Source: Parvicella tangerina (GTDB lineage: Bacteria > Bacteroidota > Bacteroidia > Flavobacteriales_D > Parvicellaceae). Taken from it: a DNA stretch of 64,000 nt. Where the stretch lies: contig NZ_OU015584.1 of the NCBI RefSeq assembly GCF_907165195.1, positions 3,172,978 to 3,236,977 of the forward strand. The letters are read 5' to 3'. Below are positions 54,695 to 62,819 of the stretch, piece after piece (the first letter of the stretch is position 1; every line of letters starts with the position of its first letter). The notes below the pieces were generated by a model. The model saw only the letters and a program-made list of their open reading frames with translations, did no database searches and was not told the origin of the DNA. A program made the position numbers and the translations under genes.

Positions 54695-55318
54695 TTAAAT
54701 ATTTTCCTTCGTGTTCTTGAGAATGTTGGCTAGGAAGTCTCTTGCTCGAAATAGTTGAGCCTTAACAGTACCTAAAGGTAGATCTAACTCTTGAGAGATC
54801 TCATCGTAGCTCATCTCTTTGAAATAACGCATTTCAACCAATTGCTTGTACCTTGGTTTTAAACGAGTCACTACCTCACGCATAATCTTGATCTTCTGTT
54901 CTCTAATTGCCTCTTGTTCTGGATTCCGAGTATTACTTTTCAGTTCAATCATTAACGAATCGCCATCATCATTGTTATAGCGATTATCCAAAGAGAGAAC
55001 ATTCTTCTTCTTCTTTCGAATAAAGTCAATACAGTTATTGGTAGCAATCTTGAACAACCAGGTGCTGAATGCAAAGTTGGGAGTGTATTGGTGTAAACGG
55101 TTGAAAGCCTTACCAAAAGCTTCAATGGTCAAATCATCCGCATCATCCGAATCATTCACCATTTTTAACAGCATGAAGTAAATTGAGTCGCGGTACCTAT
55201 CCATCAGCTCAGCATAAGCTTGCTGATCGCTTTTATGAACAGCTCTTTGTACCAGATCAAAGTCATGTTGTGCTTTATCAGACAGGTGACTCAGATCATA
55301 TTCTTCTTTTTGACTCAT
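54695..55318 (-). CDS. ECF-type RNA polymerase sigma factor
   Basis: A 207-residue sigma-70 family protein. Region 2 (about 22-95) includes YAELMDRYRDSIYFMLLKM and WLFKIATNNCIDFIRKKKK; region 4 (about 140-200) has YKQLVEMRYFKEMSYDEISQ and the helix-turn-helix LPLGTVKAQLFRARDFL. No anti-sigma gene is adjacent: the neighbours are a glycosyltransferase and rsmG. Its target promoters are unknown. Confidence 0.93.
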   Translation of the reverse strand: MSQKEEYDLSHLSDKAQHDFDLVQRAVHKSDQQAYAELMDRYRDSIYFMLLKMVNDSDDADDLTIEAFGKAFNRLHQYTPNFAFSTWLFKIATNNCIDFIRKKKKNVLSLDNRYNNDDGDSLMIELKSNTRNPEQEAIREQKIKIMREVVTRLKPRYKQLVEMRYFKEMSYDEISQELDLPLGTVKAQLFRARDFLANILKNTKENI

Positions 55319-55321
55319 TGC

Positions 55322-56437
55322 TTAATGTAGTTTATTGTATTTGTTACTGGTTAAACTCAAATACGGATTTAAAATTAGCATTATTAATTCATAGACTGGA
55401 ATCAACCAGTAGACATCTTTCGACTGCATAGTCTTGAAAACTCTCCAATTGGCAATATACTGTAGGATTAAACGCACCCCAATCAATGCTAAGGGAATAT
55501 ACCAAAAACCATGAAAAGTTGCACTTAGGACAGCAAAGAAGAGAAACAAAAGGTATGACAAAGGGAACAACGTTAATAGCAGTTTATGCTTGAACTTATA
55601 ATGCTTTCCTGTTACCATGTGCCTTCTCTTCTGAATTCGCCAATCTCGAAAAGTTCGTTTAGGTTCACTCAGTGTTATTGCATCTTCTTCGAAGCATATA
55701 GCTGTATTCTTCCCATTAGCAACTTCATTAATAAATAAATCATCATCCCCACTTGGAATATGGTAATGGCTTTTAAATCCTCTTACACTATCATACAATT
55801 CATTCTTGTAGGCCAGATTTCTCCCTACTCCCATATACGGAACACCAGCTTTGGCAAAGGACAAGTACTGTGCTGCAATTGAGCAAGTATCAAATCGAAT
55901 CAATTTATTGGTCAACCCTTTATGCTTAAGGTAAGTACCCGCTCCCAAAACGATTCTTTTTTGAGAGGAAAATCGCTCAGCCATCTTCTTCAACCATTGA
56001 CTAGATGCAGGGTAACAATCTGCGTCAATAAAAACCAACTGATCATATTTGGCCGCCTTTATACCAACAGTGAGTGCAAATTTCTTCGCGAAATCATCTT
56101 TGCCACTATCTGGAATATTAACCAATTTGATTCGATCATCTTTCCGAGCCATGGCCTCCATCACATCCCAGGTTTCATCCCAACTTCTATCATTAATTAA
56201 CACCACCTGAAATCTTGGGTAATCCTGCTCTAACACCTTTGGCAAATAATTTAGGATGTTCTGTTCCTCATTTCTGGCACAAATGATCACCGAAACAGGC
56301 TTCAATTCGTGCACTACCGACTCTCTTTTGCCTTTTACCGTAATTCTGAGAAATATAAAAAGATAATACATGAGTTGTATTAAAAAGAAAAAACCAGTAA
56401 TTCCCAATATGATATTCGGCAGATCTAAGGCAAACAT
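55322..56437 (-). CDS. membrane-bound family 2 glycosyltransferase
   Basis: About 371 residues. One N-terminal helix (IILGITGFFFLIQLMYYLFIF), the GT2 core with VSVIICARNEEQNI, VLINDRSWDET, FIDADCYPA (DxD) and a QKRRHMVTGKH motif similar to the QxxRW acceptor motif, then two or three C-terminal helices. It resembles cellulose-synthase-like and poly-N-acetylglucosamine-type GTs. The start is ATG 56437 because the promoter box at 56446-56453 lies inside the longer frame that begins at 56470. Confidence 0.88.
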   Translation of the reverse strand: MFALDLPNIILGITGFFFLIQLMYYLFIFLRITVKGKRESVVHELKPVSVIICARNEEQNILNYLPKVLEQDYPRFQVVLINDRSWDETWDVMEAMARKDDRIKLVNIPDSGKDDFAKKFALTVGIKAAKYDQLVFIDADCYPASSQWLKKMAERFSSQKRIVLGAGTYLKHKGLTNKLIRFDTCSIAAQYLSFAKAGVPYMGVGRNLAYKNELYDSVRGFKSHYHIPSGDDDLFINEVANGKNTAICFEEDAITLSEPKRTFRDWRIQKRRHMVTGKHYKFKHKLLLTLFPLSYLLFLFFAVLSATFHGFWYIPLALIGVRLILQYIANWRVFKTMQSKDVYWLIPVYELIMLILNPYLSLTSNKYNKLH

Positions 56438-56445
56438 ATAAACAA

Positions 56446-56453
56446 CAAATTTA
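56446..56453 (-). promoter_or_regulatory. putative promoter of the GT2-sigma-rsmG operon
   Basis: TAAATTTG on the minus strand, full -7 match, 8 bases upstream of the chosen ATG at 56437; the transcript would have almost no leader. Confidence 0.45.
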
Positions 56454-56508
56454 CCTGATCCAACAATCAATTACTTAACTACATCACGAGTTATTCAACA
56501 AGGAGGTT

Positions 56509-57222
56509 TTAATTGCTGGTGTCCAACACCTTTTTTGCCGCTTTTTGTTCTGCCTTCCTTTTGGAAAAAGCATCGGCTCTAGCTTTCTCTTCTTCATCAA
56601 TTACAACCGCCATTGTGAAAACGGGTTTGCCATTTGGACTGATCACTTCCTCAATGAGTTCAAACTTTATTTCCTGACGGTTTCTTTGACATTGGATGAT
56701 TAACTGACTTTTGTAGTCTACATTTTGCTTAACAACCTCTTCAAAATTAAACTGTTCGTTAAAGATGTTCTTTTTGAGTGCTGTTGCGGTCCTATCATAT
56801 CCAAACTCCACGAATAATGCCCCTACAATAGATTCTACCGTATTTCCCATCAGGGACTTAAATTTATTCCTGGTCTTTTGATAGTTGATAAAAGGTTCCA
56901 GACCAATTTTATCACCAATAACATTCAGGTTGTCACGACTTACTATGCGTGCTCGCATTTGGGTCAGTTGTCCCTCTGTCTTAGTTGGATATTTATAAAA
57001 GAGTACCTCAGCAACCACAGTACTGATTACTGCATCACCTAAAAACTCTAAGCGTTCATTATGCTCCTGATCGGCATTCTTTTTTAAATAAGACTTATGT
57101 GTTAATGCCTGTTCGTAAAGTTTAAACTTTTTAGGCTTTAGTCCGAAATTGGTTTGAATTAGGTAGTTGATTTGTTTCTCACGATCAGACTTCTTTAAGT
57201 TCCAAAAGAAGATACTACCCAT
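56509..57222 (-). CDS. rnc: ribonuclease III
   Basis: A 237-residue dsRNA-specific endonuclease: catalytic domain with NERLEFLGDAVIS and the acidic NTVESIVGALFVEFGYD, then a C-terminal dsRNA-binding domain ending AEQKAAKKVL. It overlaps fabF by 8 bases, forming the common acpP-fabF-rnc operon. Confidence 0.95.
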   Translation of the reverse strand: MGSIFFWNLKKSDREKQINYLIQTNFGLKPKKFKLYEQALTHKSYLKKNADQEHNERLEFLGDAVISTVVAEVLFYKYPTKTEGQLTQMRARIVSRDNLNVIGDKIGLEPFINYQKTRNKFKSLMGNTVESIVGALFVEFGYDRTATALKKNIFNEQFNFEEVVKQNVDYKSQLIIQCQRNRQEIKFELIEEVISPNGKPVFTMAVVIDEEEKARADAFSKRKAEQKAAKKVLDTSN

Positions 57223-58462
57223 TGTATTTCTTAACGATTACAGAGGTATTGTGACCTCCAAAACCAAATGTATTGCTCAATGCGGCTCTGACTTCTCTTT
57301 TCTGGGCTTTACCGAATGTAAAGTTCAGCTTGTAGTCAATGTTTTCATCCTCAACTTCAAAGTTGATAGTTGGAGGAACAATATCTTCCTGAACAGCTTT
57401 TACACAAGCAATTGCTTCAATTGCTCCTGCAGCACCTAATAAGTGTCCTGTCATTGATTTCGTTGAGCTGATATTTAAATTGTAAGCATGCTCACCGAAA
57501 ACCTCTTTAATTGCTTTTGTTTCAGCAATATCACCCAACGGTGTAGAAGTACCATGAACATTGACATAATCAATATCCTCTGGCTTCATTCCTGCATCCT
57601 CAATAGCCAATTTCATAACATTCATTGCGCCAAGTCCCTCTGGATGAGGAGCTGTCATGTGATGAGCATCTGCTGTTAGACCTCCACCCACTACTTCTGC
57701 ATAGATCTTAGCTCCTCGAGCTTTGGCGTGCTCCAATTCTTCTAGGATCAAACAACCTGACCCTTCTCCGAGCACAAAACCATCTCTGGTTGCATCAAAC
57801 GGTCTCGAAGCTGTTTCTGGGGAGTCATTTCTAGTAGAAAGCGCCTTCAAGGCGTTAAAACCACCAATACCTGCGATGTTTACCGCTGCCTCTGAACCAC
57901 CAGTTACAATCACATCAGACTTACCGAGTTGGATTAACATCAGTGCATCGATCATCGCATTGGTTGAAGACGCACATGCAGATACGGTAACATAGTTAGG
58001 TCCGCGTAAACCATACTTCATTGAGATATGACCTGCGGCAATATCTACGATCATTTTTGGAATAAAAAACGGATTGAATCGTGGTGTCCCATCTCCGTTA
58101 GCGAAGTTAAAGCACTCCTCTTGAAATGTTTTTAAACCACCAATTCCAGATCCCCAAATCACTCCACATCTGTCCAGGTTTACACTTTCTAAGTCCAACT
58201 TAGAATCCTCCATGGCTTCGATCGCTGTTGCCATAGCATATTGAGAAAAGAGGTCGAGTTTCCTCGCCTCTTTTCTCTCCATAATTTCCTGAACATCGAA
58301 GCCTTTGACTTCGCAAGCGAATTGAGTTTTGAAAAGCTCAGCATCAAATTTAGTAATTGGGGCTGCACCACTCACACCATCTACCAGATTCTTCCAATAG
58401 TCATTGAGGTTGTTACCTAACGGAGTCAAAGCTCCCATTCCTGTTACTACTACTCTTTTCAT
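57215..58462 (-). CDS. fabF: beta-ketoacyl-ACP synthase II
   Basis: A 415-residue condensing enzyme of fatty-acid elongation. Catalytic triad: Cys in VSACASSTNAM, His in NVHGTSTPLGD and His in STKSMTGHLLGAAGAIE. N-terminal RVVVTGMGALTPLG fits the KASII type. It sits between acpP (29 bases upstream) and rnc. Confidence 0.96.
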   Translation of the reverse strand: MKRVVVTGMGALTPLGNNLNDYWKNLVDGVSGAAPITKFDAELFKTQFACEVKGFDVQEIMERKEARKLDLFSQYAMATAIEAMEDSKLDLESVNLDRCGVIWGSGIGGLKTFQEECFNFANGDGTPRFNPFFIPKMIVDIAAGHISMKYGLRGPNYVTVSACASSTNAMIDALMLIQLGKSDVIVTGGSEAAVNIAGIGGFNALKALSTRNDSPETASRPFDATRDGFVLGEGSGCLILEELEHAKARGAKIYAEVVGGGLTADAHHMTAPHPEGLGAMNVMKLAIEDAGMKPEDIDYVNVHGTSTPLGDIAETKAIKEVFGEHAYNLNISSTKSMTGHLLGAAGAIEAIACVKAVQEDIVPPTINFEVEDENIDYKLNFTFGKAQKREVRAALSNTFGFGGHNTSVIVKKYNG

Positions 58463-58491
58463 AAACTCTTGATTACTCGCTTAAATGTTTC

Positions 58492-58725
58492 TTACATATT
58501 TTCCTCGATGTAGCTAATTGCTTCTCCAACGGTTTGGATGTTTTCAGCTTGCTCATCTGGGATAGCAATGTTGAACTCTTTTTCAAATTCCATGATCAAC
58601 TCTACAGTATCCAAAGAATCTGCTCCCAAGTCGTTAGTGAAACTTGCTTCTGGAGTAACTTCTCCTTCATCAACGCCCAATTTATCAACGATAATTGCGA
58701 CTACTCTTGATTTAACATCTGACAT
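58492..58725 (-). CDS. acpP: acyl carrier protein
   Basis: A 77-residue acidic protein with the 4'-phosphopantetheine attachment Ser37 in [13 protein letters not shown]. It carries acyl chains for the fabF-encoded enzyme next to it. First gene of the acpP-fabF-rnc operon; the spacer to 58889 has TACTTTG- and TTTATTTG-like boxes on the minus strand but no exact promoter match. Confidence 0.97.
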   Translation of the reverse strand: MSDVKSRVVAIIVDKLGVDEGEVTPEASFTNDLGADSLDTVELIMEFEKEFNIAIPDEQAENIQTVGEAISYIEENM

Positions 58726-58889
58726 TTTTTCTTGTTTTAATGATTAATTCAGGTGCAAATAAAATAGATTTTAGGTATCCTGCAAAGTACTTTTATCGAA
58801 AGTTATCCTCATTTCGCTATAAAAAACTAACAATCAACATCCTACAACTAAAGCAGTATGCTTGCAGAAGACTTATTTAAAGCATGCAA

Positions 58890-59432
58890 TTACTCCGACA
58901 GCTCACCATTCTGCATCTGCTTGTACTTTGACGCTAAGTAGGCAAGCACATTGCGAAATGCGTCAAACGCCTCTTCAGTAGATGAAGAAATATCTTTCCC
59001 CTGAAGTTTTAAGATCAATTTGGCATAAAGTGCAGTAAACATCACCTCAATATTTGAGGCTTTCGGATTATTCGAAACTTTTTTGAATTCATCGATAAAC
59101 TGCTCTGCAAAACTGTAGAACTCAATATACTTTTCGTCTTTGTAGTACGTGAGCAATGAATTGTGTAGCATACTTAGTTCCTCTACAACTTCATTAACCT
59201 CTCTCAAATGACCAACTTTCTCGATCTTCTGAATCTTCATTTTGTTACAAAGATCCTTATACCATTTTTTGAGTTCTTCTTTTTGCGCCTCTTCTAGGTC
59301 CTGATTGGCGATAATGGTCTTTTCGATCTTCGCCAGATCCAGGTTACAAGCACGAATCACATCTTCGATCTGCCACATGTAGAGTACGAACTCTGCTATA
59401 TTTTCTTCTCTCTTCTGTCTTGAAATATACAT
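58890..59432 (-). CDS. DUF4924 family protein
   Basis: A 180-residue all-helical protein. The start YISRQKREENIAEFVLYMWQ (trimmed) and the motif QIEDVIRACNLD match DUF4924, a Bacteroidota-specific family of unknown function. It has no signal peptide or membrane segment. It follows the Skp-like gene by 4 bases, so it may be cytoplasmic and cotranscribed with it. Confidence 0.78.
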   Translation of the reverse strand: MYISRQKREENIAEFVLYMWQIEDVIRACNLDLAKIEKTIIANQDLEEAQKEELKKWYKDLCNKMKIQKIEKVGHLREVNEVVEELSMLHNSLLTYYKDEKYIEFYSFAEQFIDEFKKVSNNPKASNIEVMFTALYAKLILKLQGKDISSSTEEAFDAFRNVLAYLASKYKQMQNGELSE

Positions 59433-59436
59433 CTAA

Positions 59437-60072
59437 TTACTCTCCGTGATTAGCGTAAGCCTCATTCAACAAATCTATAATTTCATAAGTAACGTCATCA
59501 CCTTCTGGAACGTAAATCAATTGACCTCCCAAACGATAACTAAAGATGTAATCATACCCTAACTCTTTACCAATTTCCTGCATAAAGTCATGCGTCATTG
59601 AAAGGTAAGATGCATTTGCAGCGTATTCTTTGTTCATCAAATCATTTTGAAGCACTTGCTCTGCTTGCATGATCTGTTGTTCCAATTGTTGGAGCTCACC
59701 CAATCGTTCATTCAGTTCAACTTGACCAAGGATTGGGGCTTCTTTTTCAAGTGCTGCCTTCTTTTTCTGGTATTTCGAATACATATTTTCTAGCTCAGCC
59801 TGTGCACTTGTTTGTTGCTCGATCAGCGTAGCTTCGTATTTCTTTGCCAATTCATAATACTTCGTCACCGTATCGCTATTCGCCCAAGCTATTTTTAGTG
59901 ATTTGCCTGAGCTATTGGTCATTGCCACTTTTGTGGTGTCATCACCGTCTTCTCTTTCAGTACTTCCCGTTTCACCAGAACCACCATTTCCTGCTGCGAA
60001 ATGCAGCACAAATAGCGCTATAACAGCAATTATTAAAATAACGTTTACAATTGTAAGTTTTTTTACGTCCAT
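59437..60072 (-). CDS. Skp/OmpH-like membrane-anchored protein
   Basis: A 211-residue protein. One N-terminal TM (about 5-27) anchors a periplasmic part with a Gly/Ser/Asp linker, then an OmpH/Skp-type core: KIAWANSDTVTKYYE, a long coiled coil (about 75-160) and a return segment GKELGYDYIFSYRLGGQLIYV. Skp is a periplasmic chaperone for outer-membrane proteins; membrane-anchored variants are common in Bacteroidota. Middle gene of the DUF4924-Skp-60074 operon. Confidence 0.85.
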   Translation of the reverse strand: MDVKKLTIVNVILIIAVIALFVLHFAAGNGGSGETGSTEREDGDDTTKVAMTNSSGKSLKIAWANSDTVTKYYELAKKYEATLIEQQTSAQAELENMYSKYQKKKAALEKEAPILGQVELNERLGELQQLEQQIMQAEQVLQNDLMNKEYAANASYLSMTHDFMQEIGKELGYDYIFSYRLGGQLIYVPEGDDVTYEIIDLLNEAYANHGE

Positions 60073-60073
60073 C

Positions 60074-60334
60074 TTATAATGTGTTTACTGCTTTAAATGC
60101 ATCGCTAAAATCTTTACTCATATCAACGAATCGCATCCAAACCTTTTTTAAAAACTCTTCTGAGACCAACTTTTCCATATCCTCCATTCCCGTAACATCA
60201 TTTGCACTTAGCCGATAGACTTGTTCGTATTGATCCAAGACAATCTTGACAATGTATTTATTCTCTCTGAGAAAAATACTGATATCCAATTTAGGGTGAG
60301 GTATTTTAGTGACGGTTCTCAAAACAGAACGCAA
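60074..60334 (-). CDS. hypothetical protein
   Basis: An 86-residue protein, probably a small alpha/beta fold: two predicted strands (KLDISIFLRENKYIVKIVL) and a helix-rich C-terminus (FLKKVWMRFVDMSKDFSDAF). No signal peptide. It ends 1 base before the Skp-like gene start. No family recognised. Confidence 0.65.
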   Translation of the reverse strand: MRSVLRTVTKIPHPKLDISIFLRENKYIVKIVLDQYEQVYRLSANDVTGMEDMEKLVSEEFLKKVWMRFVDMSKDFSDAFKAVNTL

Positions 60335-60395
60335 AGGTAAAATGTTGGCGCTAAGTAACCAACAAAAAAGAATAAAAGTAAAAGTTAATTGAAAA

Positions 60396-60794
60396 TCAGG
60401 CTAACACCTTTTCGTACAATGAATACTCACAAAACTCGAAAGGCACTTTAACCATGAACGCAAAATCCTGTCCCACTTCATACATATCATCCTCATCTTC
60501 ATGGTAATACCATTTCACATCAACGGTATACCCTGAATCGATCAACTCATTCAGTTTATAGAAAACAAAAAGAATGCGTTTACTAGATGAGATATTGAAA
60601 TAATCCAGTTTAACCACCACATGAGTTACCTCATTCGGAGCGGTCAAATAATCATCTAACCAAGAGAGAATCGGTTTAAAAAACTCCTCTGCATCATTAT
60701 TGATTGCCTTCCCCTCTATACTGAACACACCTGATTCGATATTAAAATCAATTTCTGGTGTGGTGTCAGTTGCTTCAATAAAAAGTGATTCCAT
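60396..60794 (-). CDS. DUF1987 / SiaC-like partner-switch protein
   Basis: A 132-residue protein resembling SiaC: TPEIDFNIESGVFSIEGKA at the start, then LDYFNISSSKRILFVFYKL. In Pseudomonas aeruginosa SiaC is controlled by phosphorylation of Thr68 by SiaB and the SiaA phosphatase, and activates the diguanylate cyclase SiaD. Here position 68 is Ile, followed by Ser69-71. No SiaA, SiaB or SiaD gene is adjacent. Confidence 0.8.
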   Translation of the reverse strand: MESLFIEATDTTPEIDFNIESGVFSIEGKAINNDAEEFFKPILSWLDDYLTAPNEVTHVVVKLDYFNISSSKRILFVFYKLNELIDSGYTVDVKWYYHEDEDDMYEVGQDFAFMVKVPFEFCEYSLYEKVLA

Positions 60795-60950
60795 TAAGTA
60801 TCATTTACATTGGTTAGGCTAATATCCTAAAAATATTTGGAACTCTCTTTTTATTTCTACAAAAAAGAACAATGACAAGACTAATTGTTGAAAAGTCTCG
60901 ATAAGATATAAAAGGTTTTATTGAACTACTTCCTGATTTTAGATTATGGC

Positions 60951-60958
60951 TATATTTG
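60951..60958 (+). promoter_or_regulatory. putative promoter of the small secreted protein group
   Basis: TATATTTG, full -7 match, 23 bases before the ATG at 60981. Confidence 0.6.
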
Positions 60959-60980
60959 CACCCTAACCTAAACGATAGAC

Positions 60981-61238
60981 ATGAAAAAGAAGATTATAAT
61001 TATCGTAATTGCCGTGGTTGTAATTGCAGGTGGAACAGTACTGGCACTTTCTTTAACAGGTGGTGGAGCAACTGAAGAAGACCATGCTCAAGGAGAAGAA
61101 ACTGGCCAAGCAGTTGACGAAGTTCTTGGGGATACCGAAAATATCGAAATGGAAAAATCTGACATTGACGATAATTCTGCAGACTCATTAGAAAATGCTT
61201 TAGGCATAGACGAAGAGTTTGACCCAACCGATATTTAG
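60981..61238 (+). CDS. small membrane-anchored acidic protein
   Basis: An 85-residue protein: short Lys-rich start, one hydrophobic helix (about 4-27, no lipobox Cys) and a very acidic tail (Asp/Glu-rich) that ends ADSLENALGIDEEFDPTDI. That last 19-residue segment is almost the same as the end of the next protein. Likely periplasmic tail with an uncleaved anchor, or secreted. No family recognised. Confidence 0.72.
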   Translation: MKKKIIIIVIAVVVIAGGTVLALSLTGGGATEEDHAQGEETGQAVDEVLGDTENIEMEKSDIDDNSADSLENALGIDEEFDPTDI

Positions 61239-61240
61239 TC

Positions 61241-61696
61241 ATGAAATTGACTAAACGACTCCTCATAGTCGCCTTTGTTCCGACCCTTCTTTTAGTTTCT
61301 TGCAATGAGGATACCACAGAGAATTCTGATCAGCAGGAAGAAATGAGTCTTTGCGATTGCTACGATGTTTTTTTAGCACGTCTAAATTCGGCAGACTCAA
61401 AATCATTTGAAAAAGAGAATAAGGAAACGCTTGAATACTGTCATAAACTCGGAGAAGAATTCAACCATAAATCTGAAAAAGAAAAAGACGAAACACTTAA
61501 AGTTCTTATGGTAGACTGCCCTGCTTTTATGGAAATTGGCAACTTTGTTACTGAGGAAGACCTAAAACAAGCAGAGGAAACAGCCAAGCAACTTGATGAA
61601 GCATTGGAGCTGGACGATATTACAACTCCTATCTCTTCGGACTCCCTAGAAAATACTTTAGGCATTGACGAAGAGTTTGACCCCAATGATATCTAA
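61241..61696 (+). CDS. hypothetical lipoprotein sharing a C-terminal tail with its neighbour
   Basis: A 151-residue lipoprotein (PTLLLVSCNED, lipidated Cys near residue 21). The mature part has a CDCYDVF motif and further cysteines at YCHKL and VDCPAF, a helical Glu/Lys-rich core, and the tail SDSLENTLGIDEEFDPNDI. It starts 2 bases after the preceding gene and is cotranscribed. No family recognised. Confidence 0.72.
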   Translation: MKLTKRLLIVAFVPTLLLVSCNEDTTENSDQQEEMSLCDCYDVFLARLNSADSKSFEKENKETLEYCHKLGEEFNHKSEKEKDETLKVLMVDCPAFMEIGNFVTEEDLKQAEETAKQLDEALELDDITTPISSDSLENTLGIDEEFDPNDI

Positions 61697-61756
61697 AGGC
61701 TAATTCTGGCACTATTTTTTCATAGTTTTCGTTGTCTAATCATAAATCAACGAAAA

Positions 61757-61936
61757 ATGAAACGAGGAAAAAAACTTTTGATCGCGCTGGGCGTAGTTGT
61801 CACACTTGTTGGAGCAGCATTTCTATACTTTCACGATGATGCTGATCTTGACGCCATTGAAGAAGAGCAGCAAGCGGATATCGATGAGGTTGTACCTGAA
61901 AAGTTTGATGAGCTCAACGCTTCTTTCGAAGAATAA
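61757..61936 (+). CDS. small single-helix acidic protein
   Basis: A 59-residue frame too short for routine calling: MKRGKK start, one hydrophobic helix (about 7-23, LLIALGVVVTLVGAAFLYF), then an acidic tail (DDADLDAIEEEQQADIDEVV) ending NASFEE. The size and layout echo the protein at 60981, though the shared tail is not clearly present. Adjacent in the same direction, 60 bases downstream. Coding status is inferred from this layout. Confidence 0.55.
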   Translation: MKRGKKLLIALGVVVTLVGAAFLYFHDDADLDAIEEEQQADIDEVVPEKFDELNASFEE

Positions 61937-61982
61937 CTGCATTTTTTTTACTAAAATTTCCGTGTAATCCTACCTTTGCGGT

Positions 61983-62810
61983 ATGGATTATTTTAAGTAT
62001 GTCTTTTACTTAGGGATTGTATATGTTGTCTTTTCCCTAATTTGGTTTTTCATCGCGCAGGGACTCAAGCTTATTTTGCGCTCCGGAAGGGAAGAGCAAC
62101 CGTGGGAAGGTTATGTACTGAAATCTATACAGTATTACTTTATTGCTTCGTTGACCCTGCTTAAAGCTGAGGAGTATGTCTCCTCGAAAGTGGATATGGA
62201 CATCAATTCTGCTTTACTATTTGTTCTAGGAGGAATAGTTCTTTACCTCTACTTATATGGTAAATACGAGCGAACGAAACAGTTCGCTGGTTTTAAAGCT
62301 ACTTTTGCGATGATGAAAAACGGAAAGGTTAGCACAACAAGTACGGCTGATAGAACGAAATACGAACCTCATATCATTGGGGTGACCACGCTATTTTACC
62401 TCATCGCTCTTCAGTTTCCGGTATTAATCGATCATAAGTTGAATCTTTGGTTTCTGACCAACATCAATGACTTTTATGACACCTTCTTAATCAAGTGGAT
62501 TCTAGGAATCATTGGTTTTTTCTTCATGATCAGTATGGTGATTAAAGGAATCTCGGCAACGGGAGAATTGATTCAGGTGGTCATTGGATTGATCACTGGC
62601 AAACCCCACCAGAAGAAACAACCTAAAAACCCTTTCGAAAACATGGGAAACTTCGGACCTTTCGGAGAAATGAATAAAAACAATCCTTTCGGACAACAAC
62701 AAGCACCTCAGCAAGATCAAGAAGAGGAAGAAGTTGATCTTGAAGGCGAATACGTTGACTTCGAGGTAGTGGATGATGAGGACGAAGACGAAGAAGACAA
62801 GAATAATTAA
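61983..62810 (+). CDS. hypothetical membrane protein with acidic C-terminus
   Basis: A 275-residue protein with about five hydrophobic segments in the first 200 residues and a soluble C-terminus: a Gly/Phe/Asn/Pro-rich stretch (ENMGNFGPFGEMNKNNPFGQ) then a nearly pure Glu/Asp tail of about 40 residues. No family recognised. It precedes the THUMP methyltransferase by 9 bases. Confidence 0.68.
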   Translation: MDYFKYVFYLGIVYVVFSLIWFFIAQGLKLILRSGREEQPWEGYVLKSIQYYFIASLTLLKAEEYVSSKVDMDINSALLFVLGGIVLYLYLYGKYERTKQFAGFKATFAMMKNGKVSTTSTADRTKYEPHIIGVTTLFYLIALQFPVLIDHKLNLWFLTNINDFYDTFLIKWILGIIGFFFMISMVIKGISATGELIQVVIGLITGKPHQKKQPKNPFENMGNFGPFGEMNKNNPFGQQQAPQQDQEEEEVDLEGEYVDFEVVDDEDEDEEDKNN

Positions 62811-62819
62811 TCATTTTTT

